Shown here one piece after another: positions 1 to 7,844 of a DNA stretch of 64,000 nucleotides. Source of the DNA: Streptomyces sp. B93 (GTDB lineage: Bacteria > Actinomycetota > Actinomycetes > Streptomycetales > Streptomycetaceae); the NCBI RefSeq assembly GCF_018070565.1, contig NZ_JAGPXL010000011.1, positions 1 through 64,000 on the forward strand, written 5' to 3'. The position numbers and the translations under genes were made by a program. The first letter of the stretch is position 1, and every line of letters starts with the position of its first letter. The notes below the pieces were generated by a model, which was given only the letters and a program-made list of their open reading frames with translations, searched no databases and was not told the origin of the DNA.

Positions 1-366
1 GTGCCCGCCACCGGGCGATGGCCGCTGAGCCGATCCCGGCGTGCCCCCTGCCACGGGGCGCGCCCTCCACCCCCACCGGGCCGCAAGCCGCCAAACCCGC
101 CCGGCGTGCCGCCACCCGTCTGACGCGTGCCCGCCACCGGGCGATGGCCGCTGAGCCGATCCCGGCGTGCCCCCTGCCACGGGGCGCGCCCTCCACCCCC
201 ACCGGGCCGCAAGCCGCCAAACCCGCCCGGCGTGCCGCCACCCGTCTGACGCGCGCCCGCCACCGACCGATGGCCGCTAAGCCGATCCCGGCATGCCCCC
301 GGCAGCCGGGCGCGCACTCGCCCACCGGGCCGCAAGCCGCCAAGCCGGCCCGGCGTGCAGGCGAGA
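1..366. repeat. 126-bp tandem direct repeats, about three copies
   Basis: Two consecutive copies (1-126 and 127-252) look identical base for base, and a third, diverged copy runs from 253 to about 366. The period is 42 codons, so a plus-strand frame starting at 18 stays open through all copies and repeats a Pro/Ala/Arg-rich segment containing AAEPIPACPLPRG. No ribosome binding site or known domain is visible, and the array may continue left of the window. It may be a minisatellite or the repetitive part of a gene; I favour non-coding. Confidence 0.85.
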
Positions 367-946
367 CGCCGACGCGCCCCTCAACCCACGCCCACCCCAC
401 AGCCTGCCCGAAGGAAAAACGGATCCCCGGCCACCCGTCTTTCCGGGCCGTCCGCTCGCTTCTTACCCGGGCTGGAGCGGGCCGGGGTCAAGGGTGGCCC
501 GCAGGGCCATCGGCGTAGCCGACGCGGAGCGTAGCGGAGCGCCCTTGAGGCCGGGTCGCGGAAGCACGACACTGGCCAAGAAGCGGGCGGCCCCAACGGC
601 AACTGAATCAGTTGGGGTCCGCCGCATCGCCCTTCGCGGTTCCCGAGCCGACTTCGCGGCGTAGTTCCGTGGGCGGTGGGCGTCGGGACGTGCCTTAGCT
701 GTCTGTGGCGTTGGTTGGGCGGGGCCAGGGTGCGGAGATGTTCGCGGCCTGGGTTGCCGTTAGGGCGGTGAAGTAGTCGTGGATCGGCATGGGGGCGCCG
801 TCGGTGATGTCGTACGGCGTGTCGTGGTGGCCGGGCAGGGACGTCAGGGTCGTGGACTCGTGGCCGGCCCGTGTTCGGAGGTTGGGCGCTGTTCCGGGTT
901 TTTGCCGTTGCCCCGTTTGTGGTGTGGCTGGGGGTGGTGTCACTTC
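367..946. other. Intergenic sequence without a convincing gene
   Basis: This stretch is GC rich with overlapping open frames on both strands, none with a good start and a recognisable product. A hairpin with 7-bp arms CCCCAAC (591-597) and GTTGGGG (611-617) could terminate transcription. The only frame with protein-like character is the minus-strand one at 695-943, listed separately. With the repeats to the left and the transposase remnant to the right, it looks like eroded mobile or accessory DNA. Confidence 0.5.
695..943 (-). CDS. Possible small hypothetical protein or 3' remnant
   Basis: An 82-residue reading frame on the minus strand. Its C-terminal half has balanced composition and reads like real protein (segments TTLTSLPGHHDTPYD and PIHDYFTALTATQAA), while the N-terminal part is low-complexity Pro/Thr. 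I do not recognise the family. No strong ribosome binding site precedes the first ATG, so it may be the tail of a longer gene whose 5' end was lost to the mobile-element debris at its upstream side. Weakly supported. Confidence 0.25.
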   Translation of the reverse strand: MTPPPATPQTGQRQKPGTAPNLRTRAGHESTTLTSLPGHHDTPYDITDGAPMPIHDYFTALTATQAANISAPWPRPTNATDS

Positions 947-1048
947 GCCCGCAAGGGACTCGAGTACTCACAGCGACTGGGCGCCTTCGTCGGCATAGCC
1001 GCGACCCTGATCAGCTACCGTCGATTGGCGGCCCTGCTCACGGCCTGA
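947..1048 (+). pseudogene. Transposase remnant, IS5-like C-terminus with internal deletion
   Basis: The reading RKGLEYSQRLG followed directly by AFVGIAATLISYRRL matches two separate blocks of the C-terminal region of IS5-type DDE transposases: the part before the conserved WxxERT segment, and the last residues (FxxIAxxLIxYRRL). The connecting stretch with the catalytic glutamate is missing, so this is an internally deleted fragment. It ends at TGA (1046-1048), which overlaps the 3' end of the convergent gene at 1038. Family assignment rests on motif memory. Confidence 0.6.
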
Positions 1049-1394
1049 GCCGGTCCAACTGCACGTCAAAGCAGACCAGGCCCATGGACTCCGCGACGGC
1101 CGCCGCATAGGCCGATGCCTCCTCGGCCATGCTCCACCGCATGGCGAAGTAGATCAGCGGACCACTGGCCTCGTCGATCAACGGACCGGTCGACCAGGGC
1201 GAGGTGTCTTCCTCGTCCTCGGTGATGTCGCACCAGCGCTCAAGGAGCGCGGCCACGTAAGCCGCTATGCGTTCGGACGGAGGCTCTTCCGCATCGCCCT
1301 CGATGTAGCGGTCGTACAGGTTGCCGAAGACCTGGCCGGCGGTCTTGTCATCCGCCGGCCTCTCGCCTTCCCAGACAGCCAGGTCGTAGCTCAT
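1038..1394 (-). CDS. Small hypothetical protein (MSYDLAVWEG type)
   Basis: A 118-residue acidic protein, starting at ATG 1394 with MSYDLAVWEGERPADD; a longer frame begins at 1424, but its extra residues look like leader sequence. It has no signal peptide or membrane segment. The opening MSYDLAVWEG is a recurrent start among small soluble actinobacterial proteins of unknown function, some of which I recall near toxin-like genes, so an immunity-type role is only a guess. The 3' end overlaps the transposase remnant by 11 bp, so the last residues (DVQLDRLRP) could have been altered by the insertion. Confidence 0.7.
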   Translation of the reverse strand: MSYDLAVWEGERPADDKTAGQVFGNLYDRYIEGDAEEPPSERIAAYVAALLERWCDITEDEEDTSPWSTGPLIDEASGPLIYFAMRWSMAEEASAYAAAVAESMGLVCFDVQLDRLRP

Positions 1395-1491
1395 GCCCCT
1401 GAGACTCCCACCCCGCACTGACACTCACCTGGCCGTTCGGCAGCGCGGACCGCAGCCGAAGGAAACGCCTGCTGCCCGTGGTTGGGGGTTT

Positions 1492-1530
1492 CCTCGGCCT
1501 CAGGGACCTTCCACCTTCCTGAGGCCGAGG
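1492..1530 (-). terminator. Hairpin downstream of the beta-helix gene
   Basis: A perfect 13-bp inverted repeat, CCTCGGCCTCAGG (1492-1504) and CCTGAGGCCGAGG (1518-1530), with a 13-nt loop. It lies just past the stop codon of the minus-strand gene at 1545. No clear T tract follows, which is usual for Streptomyces terminators. Confidence 0.75.
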
Positions 1531-1544
1531 GTCTGGAGTTGCGG

Positions 1545-2690
1545 TCAGCAGATGGACTGGGTGCTGTTCACCAGGGTGTTGTTGCGGAACGTGGTGTTCG
1601 TGCCGCAGGGGGTTTCCCTGATCGCCGAGTTCGTCACCGTGAGGTTCTGGATGGTGATGTTGTCGTTGTTCGGGAACTCCGTGCGGGCTGCCAGGCGGAT
1701 TTCGCCGCCGCCCGTCACCGTGCCGCTCTGCGCCGCGATGTTCACGTTGTAGCAGTTCTCAATCAGGATGGCGTTGTTGCCCGTGTTCGAGAGCGTGACC
1801 CTGTCGATGACCGCTCCGCCGCTTTCCGAGACGCAGAACACGCCTCGGCCGCCGCCCCTTGCCACGACCTCGCCGACCCTGATGTTGGTCGGGTAGCCGC
1901 TGCCCACCCTGCCGTTGCGGTTGGCCATGCGGAAGGCGGCGTAGCCCGTGCCGGTGCCCGTGTTCTCCGCGTCTACCTTGCCGACGGATGCGTTGATGGT
2001 CTCGTTGAGGAGGAGGCCGGAGTAGCCGACGTTGCGGGCGGTCACCGTGCCGATGGTCAGGCCGTCGACGCCGTAGGTCTCCACGGCGTGGTTCGAGGCG
2101 CCGGAGACGTACGCGTTGTCTATGCGGACGTTGCGCGTCCACTGGGACGTGTCGCCCCGGTTGTCGATGCGGATGCCGAGGCCGGAGGAGAGGCGCATGT
2201 CGATCTGGCCCAGGGTGGCGTTCTGGACGTTGCGCATGAAGACACCGTAGAGCGGGGTGCCGGTGACGTTCAGGTGCTGGACCTCGATGTCTCGGGTGCC
2301 CCGGGAGTAGACGGGGGCCTGGTCGCCCGAGCCGGTGCCGGTGACGTTGATCGTGCCGCAGACGTCGAGGGTGGTGTAGGAGGGAAGGCTGATGCGCGTC
2401 GACGCCGGGATGCTTCCCGAGCCTCGGACCACCACCCTCTCCTTCGCCGTACGGCCTGACGTGAGGCTGTTGATGGCCGACTGGACGGCCGTGCGCATGT
2501 CCGCGCCCGTGTAGACCGTGCTGCCGCCGCGGCGGGCCGTCCAGGTGCTGCCGCTGAGGGTGGCCTCCGCGTGGTAGGTGCCCTCGCCGCATGCGGCGGC
2601 CGACGCTGTGGGGGCGGAGGTGAGGGCGCCTGCGGCGGCGAGCAGGGTCGTTGCGGTGGTGGCGGCTAGAAGTGCGGCTCTGCGTCCCAT
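1545..2690 (-). CDS. Secreted right-handed beta-helix protein, pectin-active-like
   Basis: A 381-residue exported protein. The start at ATG 2690 (MGRRAALLAATTATTLLAAAG) gives a normal signal peptide ending near TASA-A; an in-frame ATG at 2759 would add 23 polar residues and place the operator-like palindrome inside the coding region. The mature part is made of irregular 20-25 residue repeats rich in Val, Ile, Gly and Asn (IRIDNAYVSG, LTIGTVTARN, IRVGEVVARG), typical of parallel beta-helix proteins such as polygalacturonases and pectate lyases. Paired cysteines near both ends could form disulphides. Exact substrate and catalytic residues cannot be assigned; pectin or a related polysaccharide is inferred from the fold and the sugar-type operator upstream. 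Confidence 0.75.
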   Translation of the reverse strand: MGRRAALLAATTATTLLAAAGALTSAPTASAAACGEGTYHAEATLSGSTWTARRGGSTVYTGADMRTAVQSAINSLTSGRTAKERVVVRGSGSIPASTRISLPSYTTLDVCGTINVTGTGSGDQAPVYSRGTRDIEVQHLNVTGTPLYGVFMRNVQNATLGQIDMRLSSGLGIRIDNRGDTSQWTRNVRIDNAYVSGASNHAVETYGVDGLTIGTVTARNVGYSGLLLNETINASVGKVDAENTGTGTGYAAFRMANRNGRVGSGYPTNIRVGEVVARGGGRGVFCVSESGGAVIDRVTLSNTGNNAILIENCYNVNIAAQSGTVTGGGEIRLAARTEFPNNDNITIQNLTVTNSAIRETPCGTNTTFRNNTLVNSTQSIC

Positions 2691-2746
2691 GAGAGTCCGG
2701 CTTCCTGTCGTGTCGGAATCGACCCGAGTCGTCGAATCTGTTCGAC

Positions 2747-2758
2747 TGAATCGATTCA
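2747..2758. promoter_or_regulatory. LacI-family operator-like palindrome TGAATCGATTCA
   Basis: A perfect 12-bp palindrome with a central CG, the hallmark of LacI-family operators, lying 57-68 bp upstream of ATG 2690 of the secreted beta-helix gene. The position fits repression of its promoter by a sugar-responsive regulator. No cognate regulator lies next to it, so control would be in trans. Confidence 0.6.
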
Positions 2759-2872
2759 TCCTGTGGGGGGTGGGAGTTTGGCAACGGCCGGGCGACGCGT
2801 CAATGGCGGAGCGTCAACGGCGGAGCGGCAACGGCAGGGCATCAACGGGACGTGCGGGGGAGACTCACGGGT

Positions 2873-4303
2873 ATGCGGACTGCTTACAGCGTGGAGACAG
2901 TGAGGGCGGCCGAGCGGGAACTCATGGCACGGCTGCCGGAGGGAGCCCTGATGCAGCGGGCCGCCGCCGGGCTCGCCGCCGCCTGTGCCGATCTGCTCGG
3001 GCGGGTGTACGGCAAGCGGGTGGTGGTGCTGGCGGGGAGCGGGGACAACGGGGGTGACGCCCTGTACGCCGGGGCGCGGCTCGCGCGGCGGGGGGCCGGG
3101 GTGACGGCGGTACGCCTGAATCCCGAGCGGGTGCATGGGGGTGGGCTCGCTGCCCTGCGCAAGGCGGGAGGCCGGGTCGTCGACGTCAGCGGCGCCGCAG
3201 CGCTCATCGAGCGGGCCGACCTCGTCCTCGACGGGATCGTCGGGATCGGCGGCAAGGGCGGGCTGCGCGGGGACGCCGTCGCCCTCGCCGAGGTCGCCGA
3301 CCGGGCCCGGGCCGCCGTCGTCGCCGTCGATCTGCCCAGTGGGGTGGACGGGGACAGCGGGGAGGTGCGGGGGGCCGCCGTGCGGGCCGATCTGACGGTG
3401 ACGTTCGGGACGTACAAGCCGGGGCTGCTCGTCGATCCCGCGCGGGAGTACGCCGGTGTCGTGCGGCTCGTCGACATCGGGCTGGAGTTGCCCGCCGTGG
3501 GGGAGCTGGAGGCCTTGCAGCACGCCGATGTGGCCGCGCTGCTGCCGGTGCCCGGCGTCGAGAGCGACAAGTACCGGCGGGGCGTGGTCGGGGTCGCCGC
3601 CGGGTCGGCCCGGTATCCGGGGGCCGCCGTGCTGTCCGTGGCGGGCGCGTTGCGCGGGGGCGCCGGGGCCGTGCGGTACGTCGGGCCCGCCGGGGACGCC
3701 GTCATCGCGCGGTTCCCCGAGACGCTCGTGTCGGACCAAGGGCCGAAGCACGCGGGGCGGGTGCAGGCCTGGGTGGTGGGGCCGGGGGCCGGGGACGACG
3801 CCGGGGCGGTGACGGAGGTGCTGGCCGGTGAGGTGCCGGTGCTGCTGGACGCGGACGGGCTGCGGCTCGCCGACCCCGAGGTCGTGCGGGGGCGTACCGC
3901 GCCCACGCTGATGACGCCGCACGCCGGGGAGGCCGCTGCGTTGCTCGGGGTGGCCCGGGAGGAGGTCGAGGCCGGGCGGCTGGCGGCGGTGCGGGAGCTG
4001 GCGGCGCGGTACCGGGCGACCGTGCTGCTGAAGGGGTCGACCACGCTGGTCGCCGACGCCGGCGGTGGGGCCGTACGGGTGAACGCGACGGGGACGTCAT
4101 GGCTGGCCACGGCCGGGAGCGGGGACGTGCTGTCGGGGCTGGTGGGGTCGTTGCTGGCGGCCGGTCTTCCGGCGCTGGACGCGGGGAGCGCCGGGGCGTA
4201 TCTGCACGGGCTGGCCGGGAGGTACGCGGCCGACGGGGCTCCGCTCGGGGCGCACGATGTGGCGGCGGCGATTCCGGCCGCCTGGCGGGACGTGTGCGAC
4301 TGA
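2873..4303 (+). CDS. nnr: Bifunctional NAD(P)H-hydrate epimerase/dehydratase
   Basis: A 476-residue cytosolic repair enzyme that epimerises damaged NAD(P)HX and dehydrates the S form back to NAD(P)H at the expense of a nucleotide. Residues 1 to about 210 form the YjeF_N epimerase domain (MRTAYSVETVRAAE, then VLAGSGDNGGDALYAGA). The rest is the ribokinase-like dehydratase domain, with LMTPHAGEAAAL and the phosphate/catalytic loop ATAGSGDVLSGLVG. ATG 2873 is chosen because GGGGGAG sits about 10 nt upstream; a frame start at 2852 lacks this. It is followed 57 bp later by alr, the usual Streptomyces order. Confidence 0.95.
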   Translation: MRTAYSVETVRAAERELMARLPEGALMQRAAAGLAAACADLLGRVYGKRVVVLAGSGDNGGDALYAGARLARRGAGVTAVRLNPERVHGGGLAALRKAGGRVVDVSGAAALIERADLVLDGIVGIGGKGGLRGDAVALAEVADRARAAVVAVDLPSGVDGDSGEVRGAAVRADLTVTFGTYKPGLLVDPAREYAGVVRLVDIGLELPAVGELEALQHADVAALLPVPGVESDKYRRGVVGVAAGSARYPGAAVLSVAGALRGGAGAVRYVGPAGDAVIARFPETLVSDQGPKHAGRVQAWVVGPGAGDDAGAVTEVLAGEVPVLLDADGLRLADPEVVRGRTAPTLMTPHAGEAAALLGVAREEVEAGRLAAVRELAARYRATVLLKGSTTLVADAGGGAVRVNATGTSWLATAGSGDVLSGLVGSLLAAGLPALDAGSAGAYLHGLAGRYAADGAPLGAHDVAAAIPAAWRDVCD

Positions 4304-4360
4304 CAAGGGTGAGGTCCCGTCGCGGCGGTGGTGTCGGTGCCCTCTGAGACACTGGGCGCG

Positions 4361-5551
4361 ATGACTGAGACAGCACTTCTGCCGACCGCCCCGCTGCGCG
4401 CCCACGCCCAGATCGACCTGGGCGCGCTGCGGGCGAACGTGCGTGCCCTGCGGGAGCGGGCGTCCGGGGCCCGGCTGATGGCCGTGGTGAAGGCGGACGC
4501 GTACGGGCACGGGGCGCTGCGCGTGGCGCGGGCCGCCGTGGACGCGGGGGCGGACTGGCTGGGTACGGCCACGCCGGAGGAGGCCCTGGTGCTGCGGGCC
4601 CGGGGCGGGCTGCCCGCCTCGACGCGCATCATGTGCTGGCTGTGGACGCCGGGCGGGCCGTGGCGGGAGGCGGTCGAGGCCGATCTCGACGTCTCGGTGA
4701 GCGGGATGTGGGCGTTGCGTGAGGTCGTCCGGGCGGCCCGGGGTGCCGGGCGGTCCGCGCGGGTGCAGCTCAAGGCGGACACCGGGCTCGGGCGCAACGG
4801 CTGTCAGCCGGGCGACTGGGAGGAGCTGGTCGGCGCCGCGGTGGAGGCCGAGGGCGCGGGGCTGCTGCGGGTCACCGGGGTCTGGTCGCACTTCGCGTGT
4901 GCCGACGAGCCGGGGCATCCGTCCATCGCGCTCCAGCTCACCGCGTTCCGGGAGATGGTCGCGGAGGCCGAGCGGCAGGGGCTGCGGCCGGAGGTCCGGC
5001 ACATCGCCAACTCGCCCGCGACCCTGACCCTGCCCGAGTCGCACTTCGATCTCGTACGGACGGGTATCGCGCTCTACGGGATCTCGCCGAGCCCCGAGGT
5101 GGGCACCCCGGCGGACTTCGGGCTGCGGCCGGTGATGACCCTCGCGGCGTCGCTGGCGCTGGTGAAGCACGTACCGGCGGGGCACGGCGTCAGCTACGGG
5201 CACCACTACACGACGCCGGGCGGTACGACGCTGGGGCTGGTCCCGGTGGGGTACGCGGACGGGATTCCGCGGCATGCCTCGGGGGCCGGGCCGGTGCTGA
5301 TCGGCGGGAAGTGGCGGACCGTGGCCGGGCGGATCGCGATGGACCAGTTCGTCGTCGACCTGGGGGGCGACGAGCCGGAGGCGGGGGCCGAGGCGGTGCT
5401 GTTCGGGGCCGGTGACCGGGGTGAGCCCACCGCCGAGGACTGGGCGCAGGCGGCCGGGACCATCGCGTATGAGATCGTCACCCGGATCGGAACGCGCGTT
5501 CCCCGCGTCTATGTGGACGACGAGCATGTGAACGAACAGCCTGACGGGTAA
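4361..5551 (+). CDS. alr: Alanine racemase
   Basis: A PLP-dependent enzyme of 396 residues that interconverts L- and D-alanine for peptidoglycan synthesis. The PLP lysine lies in MAVVKADAYGHGA near residue 40. The second catalytic base is the tyrosine of HGVSYGHHYTTPGG. The fold-type III barrel runs to about residue 250, with a beta-sandwich domain after it (GRIAMDQFVVDLG). The start at ATG 4361 (MTETALLPTAPLRAHAQIDL) places the first conserved block at the usual distance. Length is normal for the family and no defect is visible. Confidence 0.96.
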   Translation: MTETALLPTAPLRAHAQIDLGALRANVRALRERASGARLMAVVKADAYGHGALRVARAAVDAGADWLGTATPEEALVLRARGGLPASTRIMCWLWTPGGPWREAVEADLDVSVSGMWALREVVRAARGAGRSARVQLKADTGLGRNGCQPGDWEELVGAAVEAEGAGLLRVTGVWSHFACADEPGHPSIALQLTAFREMVAEAERQGLRPEVRHIANSPATLTLPESHFDLVRTGIALYGISPSPEVGTPADFGLRPVMTLAASLALVKHVPAGHGVSYGHHYTTPGGTTLGLVPVGYADGIPRHASGAGPVLIGGKWRTVAGRIAMDQFVVDLGGDEPEAGAEAVLFGAGDRGEPTAEDWAQAAGTIAYEIVTRIGTRVPRVYVDDEHVNEQPDG

Positions 5552-5608
5552 CTCGCAGAGCGCGGCCACACGCGTGAAGCGGGTAGGTACGGCGAAGAGG
5601 AGCGGTAC

Positions 5609-6862
5609 GTGAGCGAGAGCAGTGCGGAGGTCGTCGCGGACGCCGCCTCGGCGGCCGTCGCCTCCGCCACGGGGGCCGCGGCCGGGGGCTGGCGCAGAGC
5701 GACCGGCGTCGCGGGTGCCGCGATAGGCGTGCTGGCGGCCGGGGCGGCGGCGGGGGTCGCCATCGAGCGGCTGACCGTCGGGCGCGGCATGCGGCAGAAG
5801 GCCCGGCTCGCGCTGGACTCCGCCGGTCCGTACGGCGCCCTGCGGGGCATGCCCGGCAAGGCGTACGCCGATGACGGCACCGAGCTGTACTTCGAGGTCG
5901 ACGACGTGGAGCCGGAGGCGCAGCTCGCACCCCGCAGGCGTCGGCTGTTCGGCCGTAAGGCGCCGGTCCCGGTGACCGTGGTGTTCTGCCACGGGTACTG
6001 CCTCAGCCAGGACTCCTGGCACTTCCAGCGGGCCGCGTTGCGCGGTGTGGTGCGGACCGTGCACTGGGACCAGCGCAGTCATGGCCGGTCCGGGCGCGGG
6101 GTGGCGCAGATACAGGACGGGCTGCCGGTCAGCATCGACCAGCTCGGGCAGGATCTGAAGGCCGTGCTGGACGTGGCCGCGCCGGAGGGGCCGCTGGTGC
6201 TGGTCGGGCACTCCATGGGCGGGATGACGATCATGGCGCTGGCCGCCCAGTTCCCGGAGCTGGTGCGGGAGCGGGTGGTGGGCGCGGCCCTGGTGGGGTC
6301 GTCGTCAGGGCGGCTCGGCGAGGTCAACTTCGGGCTGCCGGTGGCGGGTGTGAACGCCGTGCGGCGGGTGCTGCCGGGGGTGCTGAAGGCGCTGGGGCAG
6401 CGGGCGGAGCTGGTGGAGAAGGGGCGGCGGGCGACCGCCGATCTGTTCGCCGGGATCATCAAGCGGTACTCGTTCGCGGCGCGGGACATCGATCCGGCGG
6501 TGGAGCGGTTCGCCGAGCGGATGATCGAGGGCACTCCGATCGACGTGGTCGCGGAGTTCTACCCGGCCTTCACCGACCACGACAAGACCGAGGCGCTGGT
6601 GTACTTCGCGGACATACCGGTGCTGGTGCTGGCCGGGGTGCAGGATCTGGTGACGCCCAGTGAGCACAGTGAGGCGATCGCCGATCTGCTGCCGGAGTCG
6701 GAGCTGGTGCTGGTGCCGGACGCCGGGCACCTGGTGATGCTGGAGCACCCGGAGGTGGTCACCGACCGCCTCGCCGACCTCCTCACCCGTGTGGGCGCGG
6801 TGCCCGCAGGGGCTACCGTAAGTGGCTATGGAAGCACCAGCAGCACCGCACAACCCGGCTGA
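5609..6862 (+). CDS. Alpha/beta hydrolase, membrane-anchored type
   Basis: A 417-residue serine hydrolase of unknown substrate. The N-terminus has an Ala/Gly-rich hydrophobic stretch (VAGAAIGVLAAGAAAGVAI, about residues 36-54) that may anchor it in the membrane. The hydrolase core follows, with VVFCHGYCLSQDSW for the oxyanion region, nucleophile motif VGHSMGG, an acidic residue in AGVQDLVTPSEHS and the histidine of VPDAGHLVMLEHP. The start is GTG 5609, preceded by GAGGAG. Its last 35 bp overlap tsaE, so the two are probably co-transcribed. In this position between alr and tsaE it is conserved in streptomycetes as I recall. Confidence 0.88.
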   Translation: MSESSAEVVADAASAAVASATGAAAGGWRRATGVAGAAIGVLAAGAAAGVAIERLTVGRGMRQKARLALDSAGPYGALRGMPGKAYADDGTELYFEVDDVEPEAQLAPRRRRLFGRKAPVPVTVVFCHGYCLSQDSWHFQRAALRGVVRTVHWDQRSHGRSGRGVAQIQDGLPVSIDQLGQDLKAVLDVAAPEGPLVLVGHSMGGMTIMALAAQFPELVRERVVGAALVGSSSGRLGEVNFGLPVAGVNAVRRVLPGVLKALGQRAELVEKGRRATADLFAGIIKRYSFAARDIDPAVERFAERMIEGTPIDVVAEFYPAFTDHDKTEALVYFADIPVLVLAGVQDLVTPSEHSEAIADLLPESELVLVPDAGHLVMLEHPEVVTDRLADLLTRVGAVPAGATVSGYGSTSSTAQPG

Positions 6863-7340
6863 GACCGAGCTGGTCGTCACCTCCCCCGAGCAGATGCGGG
6901 AACTGGGCCGCCGCCTCGCCAAGCTGCTGCGCGCCGGTGACCTCGTGATGCTCAGCGGGGAACTGGGCGCGGGCAAGACGACCCTGACGCGCGGGCTCGG
7001 CGAGGGGCTCGGCGTCCGGGGCGCGGTCACCTCGCCGACCTTCGTGATCGCCCGGGTGCACCCGTCCCTCGGGGACGGTCCGCCCCTGGTCCATGTGGAC
7101 GCCTACCGGCTCTCCGGCGGTCTGGACGAGATGGAGGACCTGGACCTGGACGTCTCGCTGCCGGACTCGGTGATCGTCGTGGAGTGGGGCGAGGGGAAGG
7201 TCGAGGAGCTGACGGAGGACCGGCTGCACCTCGCCGTCCACCGGGCCGTCGGCGACACCACCGACGAGGTGCGGCGGGTGACGCTGACCGGGATCGGGGA
7301 GCGCTGGGCGGGGGCCGACCTGAGCGTGCTGACGGCCTGA
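6828..7340 (+). CDS. tsaE: tRNA t6A37 threonylcarbamoyltransferase ATPase subunit TsaE
   Basis: A 170-residue P-loop ATPase needed with TsaB and TsaD to form N6-threonylcarbamoyladenosine at position 37 of ANN-decoding tRNAs. The Walker A loop is LSGELGAGKTTLTRGL, followed by the family blocks TSPTFVIARVH and LVHVDAYRL, and the acidic segment VIVVEWGEGK. ATG 6828 is preferred; GTG 6822 would add two residues. It overlaps the upstream hydrolase gene. The partner genes tsaB and tsaD lie 1.2 kb downstream, separated by the small ORF, the MITE and the YkuD-like gene. Confidence 0.95.
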   Translation: MEAPAAPHNPAETELVVTSPEQMRELGRRLAKLLRAGDLVMLSGELGAGKTTLTRGLGEGLGVRGAVTSPTFVIARVHPSLGDGPPLVHVDAYRLSGGLDEMEDLDLDVSLPDSVIVVEWGEGKVEELTEDRLHLAVHRAVGDTTDEVRRVTLTGIGERWAGADLSVLTA

Positions 7341-7445
7341 GCGGGCCGTTCGTCCACCGGTACGGCAGGCACCCCGCGTTTTCCGACAAGTTGTCGGGAC
7401 GTTATTGCGTGGGGTGCCTTCGGCGTGTTCAGATGGTATCCAGCG

Positions 7446-7467
7446 GTAGTTAGGTTTACCTAACTAC
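7446..7467. promoter_or_regulatory. Palindromic operator-like element before the 57-aa ORF
   Basis: A near-perfect palindrome with 10-bp arms GTAGTTAGGT and ACCTAACTAC around a central TT. It lies 29 bp upstream of the ATG at 7496. The core TTAGGT...ACCTAA is reminiscent of the iron-box arms bound by DmdR/IdeR regulators, but it is shorter than the standard 19-bp box, so the regulator is unknown. Confidence 0.6.
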
Positions 7468-7495
7468 ATCCGCCCCCGTACCTCAGGAGGCGCCC

Positions 7496-7669
7496 ATGCC
7501 GACCAGCGAACGAGACGAGGCACCGCGCGCGGTGCCGGGGGTCCCCACCGGCGTGTCCATGCGCGACCTGCTGGCGTCCTGCGCCGCGGCCGACCTCATC
7601 TCGCGGCCACCGCGGGAGCCGGAACCCACCGTGGCCCCTCACCGGCCAGAACGCCGACAGGCCGCCTAG
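7496..7669 (+). CDS. Small hypothetical protein, 57 aa
   Basis: A short gene with an ideal AGGAGG at 7485-7490, six nt before its ATG. It encodes MPTSERDEAPRAVPGVPTG followed by a short amphipathic centre (MRDLLASCAAADLISRPP) and a Pro/Arg-rich tail. There is no signal peptide, membrane segment or known domain; one cysteine lies in the centre. The stop codon TAG is part of the CTAG at the left end of the MITE, and the ancestral CTAG site probably supplied the same stop. A strong palindromic element lies in its promoter region, which argues that it is a real, regulated gene. Confidence 0.75.
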   Translation: MPTSERDEAPRAVPGVPTGVSMRDLLASCAAADLISRPPREPEPTVAPHRPERRQAA

Positions 7670-7844
7670 GGCCTGTCTGACAATTCCCGCCTGCTCCGCG
7701 ACGCCATGCACGTGCTCTCGCCGCACCGGGCCCTGACCCAAGTACATCCAGTACGTGGGTCAGGGCCCGGCACACCGAGAGCACGCACCTGACGCCGCAG
7801 AGCCGCCCTACGGGCGACGACGGGAATTGTCAGACAGGCCCTAG
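7666..7844. mobile_element. MITE-like foldback element with 24-bp terminal inverted repeats
   Basis: A non-coding 179-bp element. Its two ends (7666-7689 and 7821-7844) are exact reverse complements over 24 bp, beginning CTAGGGCCTGTCTGACAATT. The interior is also largely self-complementary: the CGTGCTCTCG and CCGGGCCCTGACCCA blocks of the left half reappear inverted in the right half around 7737-7765, so the whole unit can fold into one long hairpin. CTAG at each edge fits a YTAR/TA target duplication of the IS5 type. The stop codons of both flanking convergent genes lie in these CTAG ends. Confidence 0.88.

Noticed and set aside
1..366. CRISPR array
   Set aside because: The repeats are contiguous 126-bp units without spacers, and no cas genes are in the window.
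1482..2459. Long plus-strand open frame opposite the beta-helix gene
   Set aside because: Its composition is an antisense echo of the minus-strand gene (Val/Ala/Asp/Arg rich), with no domain, and the minus strand has a clear signal peptide and fold pattern.
4097..6211. 704-codon minus-strand frame across alr and the hydrolase gene
   Set aside because: It spans two unrelated plus-strand genes with strong motifs and has no domain of its own.
7670..7843. Small gene or non-coding RNA between the 57-aa ORF and the YkuD-like gene
   Set aside because: The symmetry of the whole stretch and its identical inverted ends are explained by a foldback MITE.
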